Part shown: piece by piece, positions 18,891 through 25,729 of the stretch
How the letters are laid out: each line of letters opens with the position of its first letter
How positions within the stretch are numbered: the first letter of the stretch is position 1
DNA from: Alphaproteobacteria bacterium
GTDB taxonomy: Bacteria > Pseudomonadota > Alphaproteobacteria > Micropepsales > Micropepsaceae
Direction: 5' to 3'
NCBI GenBank assembly: GCA_017983635.1
Contig: JAGOBA010000010.1
Location: 62,001-126,000 of the forward strand
Length of the DNA stretch: 64,000 bases
Made by a program: the position numbers and the translations under genes
The notes under the pieces: model-generated
The model's database searches: none
What the model was told of the DNA's origin: nothing
Seen by the model: only the letters and a program-made list of their open reading frames with translations

Positions 18891-18991
18891 GGCGCCAAAT
18901 GTTGACAATGCCGACCCTATAAGGCACCTCTCGCGACAGAACGACGCAAGACCTCGGTTAACCCTTTGGATCGTCTAACAGTTTCGCCGCC

Positions 18992-19954
18992 ATGACCACG
19001 TATCTCGACTTCGAAAAACCGATCGCCGACCTCGCCGGCAAAGTGGAAGAACTCCGCCGCGTCGCGACCACGGGCGAGCATCCCGTCTCCATCGACGAGG
19101 AGGTCTCGCGCCTTGAGGCGAAGGCGCAGCAGCTGTTGCAAGAAACCTACGCCCGTCTGACGCCGTGGCAAAAGACACAAGTTGCCCGCCATCCGGAGCG
19201 CCCGCACTTTCTGGATTACGTCCATTCGCTGATCCAGGACTTCACGCCGCTCGCGGGCGACCGCGCCTACGCCGACGATAAGGCGATCCTGGGCGGCATC
19301 GGCAACTTCCGCGGCCGCAGCGTCATGATCATCGGCCACGAAAAGGGCAACGACACGAAGAGCCGCCTGCGCCATAACTTCGGCATGGCGATGCCCGACG
19401 GCTACCGCAAGGCCGTTCGCCTGATGAACATGGCCGAACGCTTCAAGATGCCGGTGATCACGCTGATCGACAGCGCCGGCGCTTACCCCGGTATCAGCGC
19501 GGAGGAGCGCGGGCAGGGTGAAGCCATCGCCCGCGGCACCGAACGCTGCCTCACGCTGCAAGTGCCGATGGTCTCCGTCATCATCGGCGAAGGTATGTCG
19601 GGCGGCGCCATCGCCATCGCCGCCGGCGATCGCGTGATCATGCTCGAACACTCGATCTATTCGGTCATCACGCCGGAAGGCTGCTCCTCGATCCTCTGGC
19701 GCTCCGGCGCCAAGGCGCAGGAAGCCGCCGCCGCGCTGAAGATCACGGCGCAAGATCTGCTGCAGCTGCGCGTCATCGACTCGATCGTCACCGAACCCAT
19801 CGGCGGCGCCCATCGCGGCCGTGACCGCGCCATCGAAGACGCCGGCGACGCCATCGACCTAGCGCTCACCGAACTCGAAAGCCTCTCCCCAGAAGCCCTC
19901 AAGAAGGCTCGCTGGGACAAATACCTCGCGATGGGCCGCGTGGGCTTGGCGTAG
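18992..19954 (+). CDS. accA: Acetyl-CoA carboxylase carboxyltransferase subunit alpha
   Basis: The alpha subunit of the carboxyltransferase that makes malonyl-CoA for fatty-acid synthesis, working with AccD. The 320-residue product begins TYLDFEKPIADLAGKVEEL, as AccA does, and shows DKAILGGIGNFRGRSVMIIGHEKG, the long MPDGYRKAVRLMNMAERF helix, and the crotonase-type oxyanion stretch DSAGAYPGISAEERGQGEAIA. Length is normal. It is divergent from the ECF41 operon. Confidence 0.97.
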   Translation: MTTYLDFEKPIADLAGKVEELRRVATTGEHPVSIDEEVSRLEAKAQQLLQETYARLTPWQKTQVARHPERPHFLDYVHSLIQDFTPLAGDRAYADDKAILGGIGNFRGRSVMIIGHEKGNDTKSRLRHNFGMAMPDGYRKAVRLMNMAERFKMPVITLIDSAGAYPGISAEERGQGEAIARGTERCLTLQVPMVSVIIGEGMSGGAIAIAAGDRVIMLEHSIYSVITPEGCSSILWRSGAKAQEAAAALKITAQDLLQLRVIDSIVTEPIGGAHRGRDRAIEDAGDAIDLALTELESLSPEALKKARWDKYLAMGRVGLA

Positions 19955-19965
19955 CGCCGCTTTTT

Positions 19966-20021
19966 CCTCCCTCGTCTCGCCGCCTCGCGGCGATCCGGCT
20001 CCCCCGCCAAAGCGAGGGAGC
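19966..20021. repeat. Palindromic element and probable bidirectional terminator
   Basis: Between the converging accA and epoxide hydrolase genes lie nested inverted repeats: an outer pair CTCCCTCG (19967-19974) and CGAGGGAG (20013-20020), and an inner perfect hairpin TCGCCG/CGGCGA (19977-19993) around CCTCG. A run of five T precedes the outer left arm (19961-19965). It could end transcription from both sides; its layout also resembles interspersed palindromes seen in related genomes. Confidence 0.6.
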
Positions 20022-20023
20022 AA

Positions 20024-21205
20024 CTATCTGTACTCGCGAAAATACGCCCGCACATCATCCGCAAACGCCTTCGGCTCTTCCATCGCCGCGAAGTGCCCAC
20101 CGGCCTTCATCTCGCGCCAGCGCACGATGTTGTAGCCGCGCCGCCCCCAACTCTCCGGCGTCGCCGGCAACACGTCCATCGGATAGTCGGAATAGGCCGT
20201 CGGCACCGTCACCCGCTCGCCGGGCTTCAGCGCGCCGCTACCCTCCGCCGGCCCCGCGCGATAGAGCATGTTTGCCGAGTTGATCGTGCCCGAGAACCAA
20301 TAGATCGAAAGCTGCGTGCACATCGTGTGCATCGGAAAGCGCGCCTCCATCCCCTCATACGGATGCTCTTTGCGCGTATCGCCGAGCCGCCAATACTTGT
20401 CGGCGAGCCACCCCGCCAGCCCCACCGGCGAATCCATCAACCCGTAAGCCAGCGCCATGGGCTTCGTCGATTGAATCGAGCGATAGCCTTCCTCTCGGCG
20501 CCACCACGCTTGCATCTTCGGAATCCACGCGGCCTCTTCCGCCGTCACCGGCGGCTGCGACGGATGCTTCAGATATGGCCGCAGCGGCAACATCGTCAGA
20601 TGGATGGCGATCACACTCTCCGGATGCTGCAAGGCGAGTCGCGACGTGACGAAGCTCCCCCAATCGCCCGCTTGCGCCGCATAACGCTTGTAGCCCAGCG
20701 CATCATGCATCAGCCGGTGCCAAAGCTCCGCCATCGCAGCAGGCCCGATCGGCGTCTTCGGCTTCGACGAAAACCCATAGCCGATCAGCGACGGCACAAT
20801 CACATCGAAGCCGTCCGCCGCATCGCCGCCGAAGCGTTCGGGATGCGCGAGCGGCTCCACGACGTCCAAGAACTCGCGATAGGTCGATGGCCAACCGTGT
20901 GTCAGGATCAACGGCAACGGCTTCGACCCCGATCCTTTCTCATGGAGAAAGTGAACCGTATGCGTCTCGTCACCCGCCTCAAGGTCGACGGTGAACTGCG
21001 GAAACCGATTGAGCTCTGCCTCAGCCTTGCGCCAATCGAACGCGTCGCGCCAAAAGCCGACGAGCCGCTTCATATACGAGAGGTTGGTCCCCCAATCCCA
21101 CGCCTCGTTGCCGACGGGCTCGTTCGGCCATCGCACACGGCCAAGCCGCGCTTTCAGATCGTCGATGTCGGTCTGCGCGATGGACACGGAAAACGGCTTT
21201 AGCAT
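20024..21205 (-). CDS. Epoxide hydrolase family protein (EHN domain), paralog 1
   Basis: A 393-residue alpha/beta hydrolase with the N-terminal EHN domain (about 4-115) of microsomal-type epoxide hydrolases. Motifs: oxyanion HGWP (LTHGWPSTYREFLDVV), nucleophile Asp in AGDWGSFVTSRLA, and catalytic His in AGGHFAAMEEP near the end. The ATG at 21205 has AGGAG nine bases upstream and gives the typical start; the frame is open to 21247. It follows the lipoprotein gene by 42 bp on the same strand. A second EHN protein of the same layout lies at 22664-23812. Substrate unknown. Confidence 0.9.
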   Translation of the reverse strand: MLKPFSVSIAQTDIDDLKARLGRVRWPNEPVGNEAWDWGTNLSYMKRLVGFWRDAFDWRKAEAELNRFPQFTVDLEAGDETHTVHFLHEKGSGSKPLPLILTHGWPSTYREFLDVVEPLAHPERFGGDAADGFDVIVPSLIGYGFSSKPKTPIGPAAMAELWHRLMHDALGYKRYAAQAGDWGSFVTSRLALQHPESVIAIHLTMLPLRPYLKHPSQPPVTAEEAAWIPKMQAWWRREEGYRSIQSTKPMALAYGLMDSPVGLAGWLADKYWRLGDTRKEHPYEGMEARFPMHTMCTQLSIYWFSGTINSANMLYRAGPAEGSGALKPGERVTVPTAYSDYPMDVLPATPESWGRRGYNIVRWREMKAGGHFAAMEEPKAFADDVRAYFREYR

Positions 21206-21247
21206 GGGCTTGGGCTCCTGCCACTCCTCTAGAGAGGCAGGCTTCAC

Positions 21248-21829
21248 TCAGCAAGCCTTCTTACGCTCACCTGGCGGCATCTTTTTCAGGGCTTCCGTCA
21301 AATCGTAATCGACGATCAGCGGATTGTACCCGTCCTTACGATCGACCTGCAGATAGGTCGAAACCAAGAAAGCGCCTTTCGGCACGCTTGGGACGTCGCC
21401 GCAAGCACCCGCTTCGATCTTCAGTTCGCCGTGCATCTGCGGCCCCGCTTGCGTCTTCGCGACAACGATGCGGGTGCGCAATTGCTCCAACCGGTCGTAA
21501 TCCTTCGGATCGATCCGATAGGCGCTAAGCGAATAGCCCGCGCGCAACTCCGTGGTCAGCGGCGCCAGGTCCTTCGGATCGTTCGACGGCTGTAGCACAA
21601 AGACATCGCTCGTCTTCTTCGTTTCGCCTTCGCGCCAGGTACTGATCGTCATCGTGATGTGCGGTCTGAGCGCTACAGCCCCGGCCATCGGCAATCGCGC
21701 ACCGGCCCGCCACTCGCGAAAGTCCGACGACCATGGATCGAAGTTCCAGAGGTTGTACATCGTCTGGAGCGGGATCGACGCACATGCCGACACGCTCAAA
21801 GCCAAGCAAACAGCCAAAAACCACCGCAT
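21248..21829 (-). CDS. Putative lipoprotein of unknown function
   Basis: A 193-residue protein with a signal peptide whose end reads LSVSAC, a lipobox, so the mature protein should start with a lipidated Cys followed by ASIPLQTMYNLWNF. The frame opens with a GTG at 21838, but the ATG at 21829 gives the compact N-terminus. The remainder is a mixed alpha/beta domain of about 170 residues with two later Cys (GACGDVP and the C-terminal KKAC). It is divergent from the DUF2975/XRE pair and upstream of epoxide hydrolase paralog 1. Not assigned to a family. Confidence 0.75.
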   Translation of the reverse strand: MRWFLAVCLALSVSACASIPLQTMYNLWNFDPWSSDFREWRAGARLPMAGAVALRPHITMTISTWREGETKKTSDVFVLQPSNDPKDLAPLTTELRAGYSLSAYRIDPKDYDRLEQLRTRIVVAKTQAGPQMHGELKIEAGACGDVPSVPKGAFLVSTYLQVDRKDGYNPLIVDYDLTEALKKMPPGERKKAC

Positions 21830-21857
21830 ACTGGGCACCCACGTTCTGTGTTATATT

Positions 21858-21876
21858 ATGATCGTATAACGATCAT
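21858..21876. promoter_or_regulatory. Inverted repeat, candidate operator of the XRE regulator
   Basis: Perfect 8-bp arms ATGATCGT (21858-21865) and ACGATCAT (21869-21876) around ATA, in the only AT-rich stretch between the divergent lipoprotein and DUF2975 genes. A related half site, TGTGATCG at 21878-21885, is 21 bp (two helical turns) from TATGATCG at 21857. The repeat overlaps possible -10 elements on both strands (TATAAC and TATATT). Confidence 0.55.
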
Positions 21877-21905
21877 TTGTGATCGAGTCAATTGTTGGAG
21901 CGAAA

Positions 21906-22457
21906 ATGCGACCGCATAACGAACGCCTTACCCGCCTCGCGCGGATGAGTGCGTGGCTCGCCCACGCGTCGAAGATCGCGGCTGTGATCTTTCTGATCGT
22001 CAACGTTTTCATGTGGCTCGTGTCCGGCGTCGTCGTCGACGCAGCGCGCAGCCAATCGAGCTTGCCCGCGCCGATGAAAATTACGATGACGACCGAGGCG
22101 ACGATGCTCGCGCTTGCGGTGTCGACCGCTTACGTCGCTCTTCTTGCCGTCGCACTCTGGTCGATCGCGAAGTTGTTCACCGAGTTCTCGAAAGGCGCAA
22201 TCTTCGTTCCCGAAACCGGCGTTTATTTGCGTCGCGCCGGTCTCTACCTCTTGGTTTTCGCCGCCCTCGCGCCGGTGTTTCGCGCCATGATCGGCGTGAT
22301 CGTCACCATGGCGAACCCACCGGGCGAGCGCGCGCTCTCCATCAGTTTCAGCAGTCACGAGGTGATCCTGGGGCTGATCGCTGCGTTGCTCGTTATGCTG
22401 GGCCATATCATGGCCGAGGCAAGTGACATCGCCGACGACAACAGCCGGATCGTCTGA
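21906..22457 (+). CDS. DUF2975 family membrane protein
   Basis: A 183-residue protein with four predicted membrane helices (about 20-42, 65-90, 107-135 and 150-168). The pattern, with IFVPETGVYLRRAGLYLLVF following a cytoplasmic loop, matches DUF2975 proteins (PF11188), which are nearly always followed by a tiny XRE regulator. The ATG at 21906 has GGAG five bases upstream; an earlier in-frame ATG at 21879 is less likely. It is 3 bp from the regulator gene, so the two form one operon. Biological role unknown. Confidence 0.85.
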   Translation: MRPHNERLTRLARMSAWLAHASKIAAVIFLIVNVFMWLVSGVVVDAARSQSSLPAPMKITMTTEATMLALAVSTAYVALLAVALWSIAKLFTEFSKGAIFVPETGVYLRRAGLYLLVFAALAPVFRAMIGVIVTMANPPGERALSISFSSHEVILGLIAALLVMLGHIMAEASDIADDNSRIV

Positions 22458-22460
22458 ACG

Positions 22461-22667
22461 ATGCCGATCATCGTCAAACTCGACGTCATGTTGGCGCACC
22501 GCAAGATGCGCTCGAAGGAACTCGCAGAGCGCATCGGCATCACCGAGCAAAACGTCTCGGCGCTGAAGTCGGGCAGGGTACGCGGCGTCCGCTTCGAAAC
22601 GCTCGAAAAGATCTGCGAGGTCCTCGATTGCCAACCCGGTGACCTTCTGACGTACGAGAAAGCCTAG
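22461..22667 (+). CDS. YozG-type XRE family regulator
   Basis: A 68-residue protein that is little more than one helix-turn-helix: MLAHRKMRSKELAERIGITEQNVSALKSGRVRGVRFETLEKICEVL, ending CQPGDLLTYEKA. This is the Cro/CI-like regulator found next to DUF2975 genes (YoaS/YozG pair of Bacillus). The partner gene lies 3 bp upstream. A palindrome ahead of the pair (21858-21876) is a likely binding site. The 3' end overlaps epoxide hydrolase paralog 2 by four bases in convergent orientation. Confidence 0.9.
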   Translation: MPIIVKLDVMLAHRKMRSKELAERIGITEQNVSALKSGRVRGVRFETLEKICEVLDCQPGDLLTYEKA

Positions 22668-23812
22668 CCGTCCATCTCCCGTCCGAACGCGCGCACGTCT
22701 TCGATGAAGTCTTGCGGCCGTTCCATCGCCGCGAAGTGGCCGCCGCGCTTGAACTCGGTCCAGCGCACGACGTTCATGTGCTTCTCTACCATCGAGCGCG
22801 GCGGGAAGGGGATGAGGTCCACCGGAAACCGCGCGATCGCAACCGGCTTCTCGATGCGCGCCTTTGGCGTGATCGGCTTACCCGGGTCTTCGAACAGCCC
22901 GCGATACATCCACGTCGCCGTGCCGAACGTCCGCGTGACCAGATAGATCATCACGTTCGTCAGCAGCTGATCCTTCGTGTAGACGCTCTCCAGCTTACCG
23001 TCATCGAGATCGGACCAGCCTTTGAACTTCTCGATGATCCACGCCGCCGCGCCGACCGGCGAATCCATCATCCCGTAGGACAGCGTCAGCGGCTTCGTCG
23101 ACTGCAGCCGGAAATAGGCGCCTTCCATGTCGAACAGCATCTGGAACTGCTGCTCGGCCTGCTTCTCCTCGGGCGTCTCCGCGACCACGCCCGGCGAACG
23201 CCAGCCCAGCATGTTTAAATGCACTGCCTTGCAGCCGCGGCCTTCGAAGCCGAGCCAGCCCGACACCGCCGAGCCCCAATCGCCACCCTGTGCCAGATAG
23301 TTCGTGTAGCCCAGCGTCCCCACCATCAGCTCATCGAAGTAGCTCGCCACCGTCCGTGGACTCATCGGCTTCGCTGGCTTGCCGGAGAATCCGTAGCCCG
23401 GCAACGACGGCACCACGATGTCGAACGCATCGCTTGCCTTACCCGCATGCTTCTCCGGATAGACCAAGGGCTCGATCACGTTCATGAATTCGACGATCGA
23501 CCCCGGCCACCCGTGCGTGACGATCAAAGGCCGCCGCTTCGGATTGTTGCTGCGGATGTGGATGAAGTGAATGTCGAGATCGCGCACCCGCGCCTTGAAC
23601 TGCGGAAACCGGTTGAGTTGCTCCTGCTCGCGATACCAATCGTAGCCATGAATCCAGTACTCGACGATCTCCTTCATCGTCGAGAGCTCCGCGCCATAGC
23701 CCCAGCCGCCGCCTTCCGGCGCATCCGGCCACTCGAACGCGCGCACGCGCTCCATGATCTTGTTGATCGTGGCCTGCGGCACTTCGATTTTGAACGGAAC
23801 GGGCGCGGACAT
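22664..23812 (-). CDS. Epoxide hydrolase family protein (EHN domain), paralog 2
   Basis: A 382-residue EHN-type epoxide hydrolase. Seen: EHN region (about 3-110), HGWPGSIVEFMNVI, nucleophile Asp in AQGGDWGSAVSGWLG, a Tyr-rich cap, and catalytic His in RGGHFAAMERP. The ATG at 23812 has AGGAG nine bases upstream and is preferred over the longer frame reaching 23893. It shares the layout and many short blocks (RFPQF, THGWP, LPGYGFS-type, GHFAAME) with paralog 1. The two are separated by the lipoprotein and DUF2975/XRE genes. Confidence 0.9.
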   Translation of the reverse strand: MSAPVPFKIEVPQATINKIMERVRAFEWPDAPEGGGWGYGAELSTMKEIVEYWIHGYDWYREQEQLNRFPQFKARVRDLDIHFIHIRSNNPKRRPLIVTHGWPGSIVEFMNVIEPLVYPEKHAGKASDAFDIVVPSLPGYGFSGKPAKPMSPRTVASYFDELMVGTLGYTNYLAQGGDWGSAVSGWLGFEGRGCKAVHLNMLGWRSPGVVAETPEEKQAEQQFQMLFDMEGAYFRLQSTKPLTLSYGMMDSPVGAAAWIIEKFKGWSDLDDGKLESVYTKDQLLTNVMIYLVTRTFGTATWMYRGLFEDPGKPITPKARIEKPVAIARFPVDLIPFPPRSMVEKHMNVVRWTEFKRGGHFAAMERPQDFIEDVRAFGREMDG

Positions 23813-23930
23813 GGGAAGCGGCTCCTGAACTCTGTGCCCGATTGGAACCCCAGAGCGCCGCGCTTGCAAGCTACCTTTTCTCAAACCCGTCATTGCCCTA
23901 GGCTTCGCGCCGAAACAGGGACGCTACGTC

Positions 23931-24785
23931 ATGAGCCAATCGATCAACGTCAAACGCATCGCAGGCGCGCTCGGTGCGGAAATTTCCGGCGTCGACCTCG
24001 GCAAACCGCTGGGCAATGACGCCTTCGCCAGCGTCCACAAAGCGTTGCTCGACCATTGCGTGATCTTCTTCCGCGACCAGATCATGACCCCGGAGCAGCA
24101 AGTCGCCTTCGCCCGCCGCTTCGGGCCGATCGCGATCCACCCTTACGCAGCCGCTGTCGAGGGCCACCCGCAGGTCATGCGCGTCTTCAAAGAGAAGGAC
24201 GACAAGGTCAACTTCGGCGGCGGCTGGCACTCCGACATGACGTTCTTCGAGAAGCCGCCGTTGGGCAGCGTCCTCTACGCGAGAGAAGTCCCACCCCAAG
24301 GCGGCGACACGATGTTCGCGAATCAATACCTCGCCTACGAAGCGCTCTCGCCTGGCATGAAGCGCACGCTCGACGGACTGAACGCCGTGCACTCCGCCAA
24401 TGCGCAATACGGCGTCGATGGCATGAGCGAGGCCAACCGCCACAACGACCAACGCAGCATGAAGCCGAAAACCTCGGACGACGCGAAGGCAGAGATCGTC
24501 CACCCGGTGGTGCGCACCCACCCCGAAACCGGCAAGCGCGCGCTCTACGTCAACATCGGCTTCACGCAACGCTTCGAAGGCTGGACGAAAGAAGAAAGCC
24601 GCCCGCTGCTACGCTGGCTCTACGAACACTGCGCCAAGCCCGAATTCACCTGCCGCTTCGCCTGGGAAAAGAACTCGGTCGCCTTCTGGGACAACCGCTG
24701 CACCCAACACTACGCCCTCAACGACTACCACGGCCATCGCCGCGAAATGCACCGCGTAACGGTGGAGGGCGACCGGCCGCGTTGA
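23931..24785 (+). CDS. TauD/TfdA family Fe(II)/2-oxoglutarate dioxygenase
   Basis: A 284-residue non-heme iron dioxygenase. The facial triad is H100-x-D102 (GGGWHSDMTF) and H260 (RCTQHYALND), with the 2-oxoglutarate-binding R271 in GHRREMHRV. The N-terminus KRIAGALGAEISGVDL is typical of the TauD/TfdA group. Members cleave taurine, alkyl sulfates or aryloxyalkanoates; the substrate here cannot be told, and no sulfonate transporter is near. Confidence 0.9.
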   Translation: MSQSINVKRIAGALGAEISGVDLGKPLGNDAFASVHKALLDHCVIFFRDQIMTPEQQVAFARRFGPIAIHPYAAAVEGHPQVMRVFKEKDDKVNFGGGWHSDMTFFEKPPLGSVLYAREVPPQGGDTMFANQYLAYEALSPGMKRTLDGLNAVHSANAQYGVDGMSEANRHNDQRSMKPKTSDDAKAEIVHPVVRTHPETGKRALYVNIGFTQRFEGWTKEESRPLLRWLYEHCAKPEFTCRFAWEKNSVAFWDNRCTQHYALNDYHGHRREMHRVTVEGDRPR

Positions 24786-24820
24786 CGGTTCGGCAAGGGT
24801 TAGCTAAGATACTTAGCTAA
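24782..24820 (+). promoter_or_regulatory. Promoter with overlapping palindromic operator of the toxin-antitoxin operon
   Basis: TTGACG (24782-24787) and TAAGAT (24805-24810) are separated by 17 bases, a good sigma-70-type promoter. A perfect 9-bp inverted repeat, TTAGCTAAG (24800-24808) and CTTAGCTAA (24812-24820) around ATA, covers the -10 element, so a bound antitoxin-toxin complex would block RNA polymerase. The -35 overlaps the stop codon of the dioxygenase gene. The antitoxin ATG is at 24831. Confidence 0.75.
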
Positions 24821-24830
24821 AGGTGATCCG

Positions 24831-25061
24831 ATGAAGACCGTCACAATTCATAAGGCAAAGACCACGCTCTCCCAACTCATCGCCGCCGTCGAGGCTGGCG
24901 AGGAAGTCATCATCGCGCGCGGCGACGAGCCTGTGGCGAAGATCGTGCGCATCGAGAAGAAGGGAAAGCGCGAGGCCGGCAGGCTCAAAGGCAAGGGCAG
25001 TGTCGGGCCGGAGTTTTTCGAGCCGATGACGGAAGAGGAATTGCAAGAATGGGGAAGCTGA
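24831..25061 (+). CDS. Phd/YefM-type antitoxin
   Basis: A 76-residue antitoxin: the first 50 residues (MKTVTIHKAKTTLSQLIAAV, then GEEVIIARGDEPVAKIVRI) form the Phd/YefM DNA-binding and dimer fold, and the C-terminal 25 residues (PEFFEPMTEEELQEWGS) are the acidic toxin-neutralising tail. It is followed after one base by the PIN toxin. It should repress its own promoter at the palindrome 24800-24820. Confidence 0.9.
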   Translation: MKTVTIHKAKTTLSQLIAAVEAGEEVIIARGDEPVAKIVRIEKKGKREAGRLKGKGSVGPEFFEPMTEEELQEWGS

Positions 25062-25062
25062 A

Positions 25063-25449
25063 GTGAGGCTTCTGCTCGACACGCACAGCTTGCTCTGGTG
25101 GATGTTCGACGACAAGACGCTGTCCCGCAAAGCCGAGAAAGCGATCGCGGACGATCAGAATGAGGTCTTCGTGAGCGCGGCGTCGGCTTGGGAAATCACG
25201 ACGAAGTTCAGAGTTGGCAAGCTACCTCATGCCGCCGTCGTTGCAAATGACGTTGCCGCGTCGATCGATGCGGAAGGATTCAAGGCATTATCGGTGTCAT
25301 TGGCGCATGCACAGCTTGCAGGAGCATTGGGCGGCGATCATCGCGACCCCTTCGATCGGATGCTGATTGCGCAAGCGATCCTTGAGAATATGCTCTTCGT
25401 CACCAACGAAGCCCGTTTCGACGCCTATCCGATCAAGCGCCTCTGGTAA
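25063..25449 (+). CDS. PIN domain toxin (VapC-type ribonuclease)
   Basis: A 128-residue PIN-domain protein starting at GTG one base after the antitoxin stop. The acidic metal-binding residues of VapC ribonucleases are present: D6 (LLLDTHSLLWW), E44 (SAWEIT), D95 and D98 (HRDPFDRMLIAQA). The C-terminal VTNEARFDAYPIKRLW is typical of VapC toxins paired with Phd-type antitoxins. The target RNA is not predictable. Confidence 0.92.
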   Translation: MRLLLDTHSLLWWMFDDKTLSRKAEKAIADDQNEVFVSAASAWEITTKFRVGKLPHAAVVANDVAASIDAEGFKALSVSLAHAQLAGALGGDHRDPFDRMLIAQAILENMLFVTNEARFDAYPIKRLW

Positions 25450-25452
25450 CCC

Positions 25453-25695
25453 TCAAATCGCGTAGTCGAGTTCCACAGCAGCCGGCATTCGCCGCCGCCC
25501 GGTGACTATGCGCGCTTGGAGGTCGGCGATCATGCGGCTGCCCGTTCGCTGCAACACCCCCGGCACGAGCGCGTGGATCATGCAGGCGAGTCCCGCGAGG
25601 AACAGCCGTGCCGCAAACCCAAGTGCCATCGCTGCATGCTCAAAATACGTCTCGCCCACCGAGCGCGGATGCTGCAGGAACAAACGGTCGAACAT
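25453..25695 (-). CDS. DUF6356 family small protein
   Basis: An 80-residue protein, MFDRLFLQHPRSVGETYFEH at the start, then one hydrophobic helix (MALGFAARLFLAGLACMIHALVP) and a polar tail (TGSRMIADLQARI). This matches DUF6356, a small alphaproteobacterial family of unknown function. The ATG at 25695 has GGGAG eight bases upstream. It lies 34 bp downstream of secA on the same strand and converges on the PIN toxin gene. Confidence 0.8.
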   Translation of the reverse strand: MFDRLFLQHPRSVGETYFEHAAMALGFAARLFLAGLACMIHALVPGVLQRTGSRMIADLQARIVTGRRRMPAAVELDYAI

Positions 25696-25729
25696 CGATG
25701 GCACTCCCGGAATCGAACCTCAGTCTACT

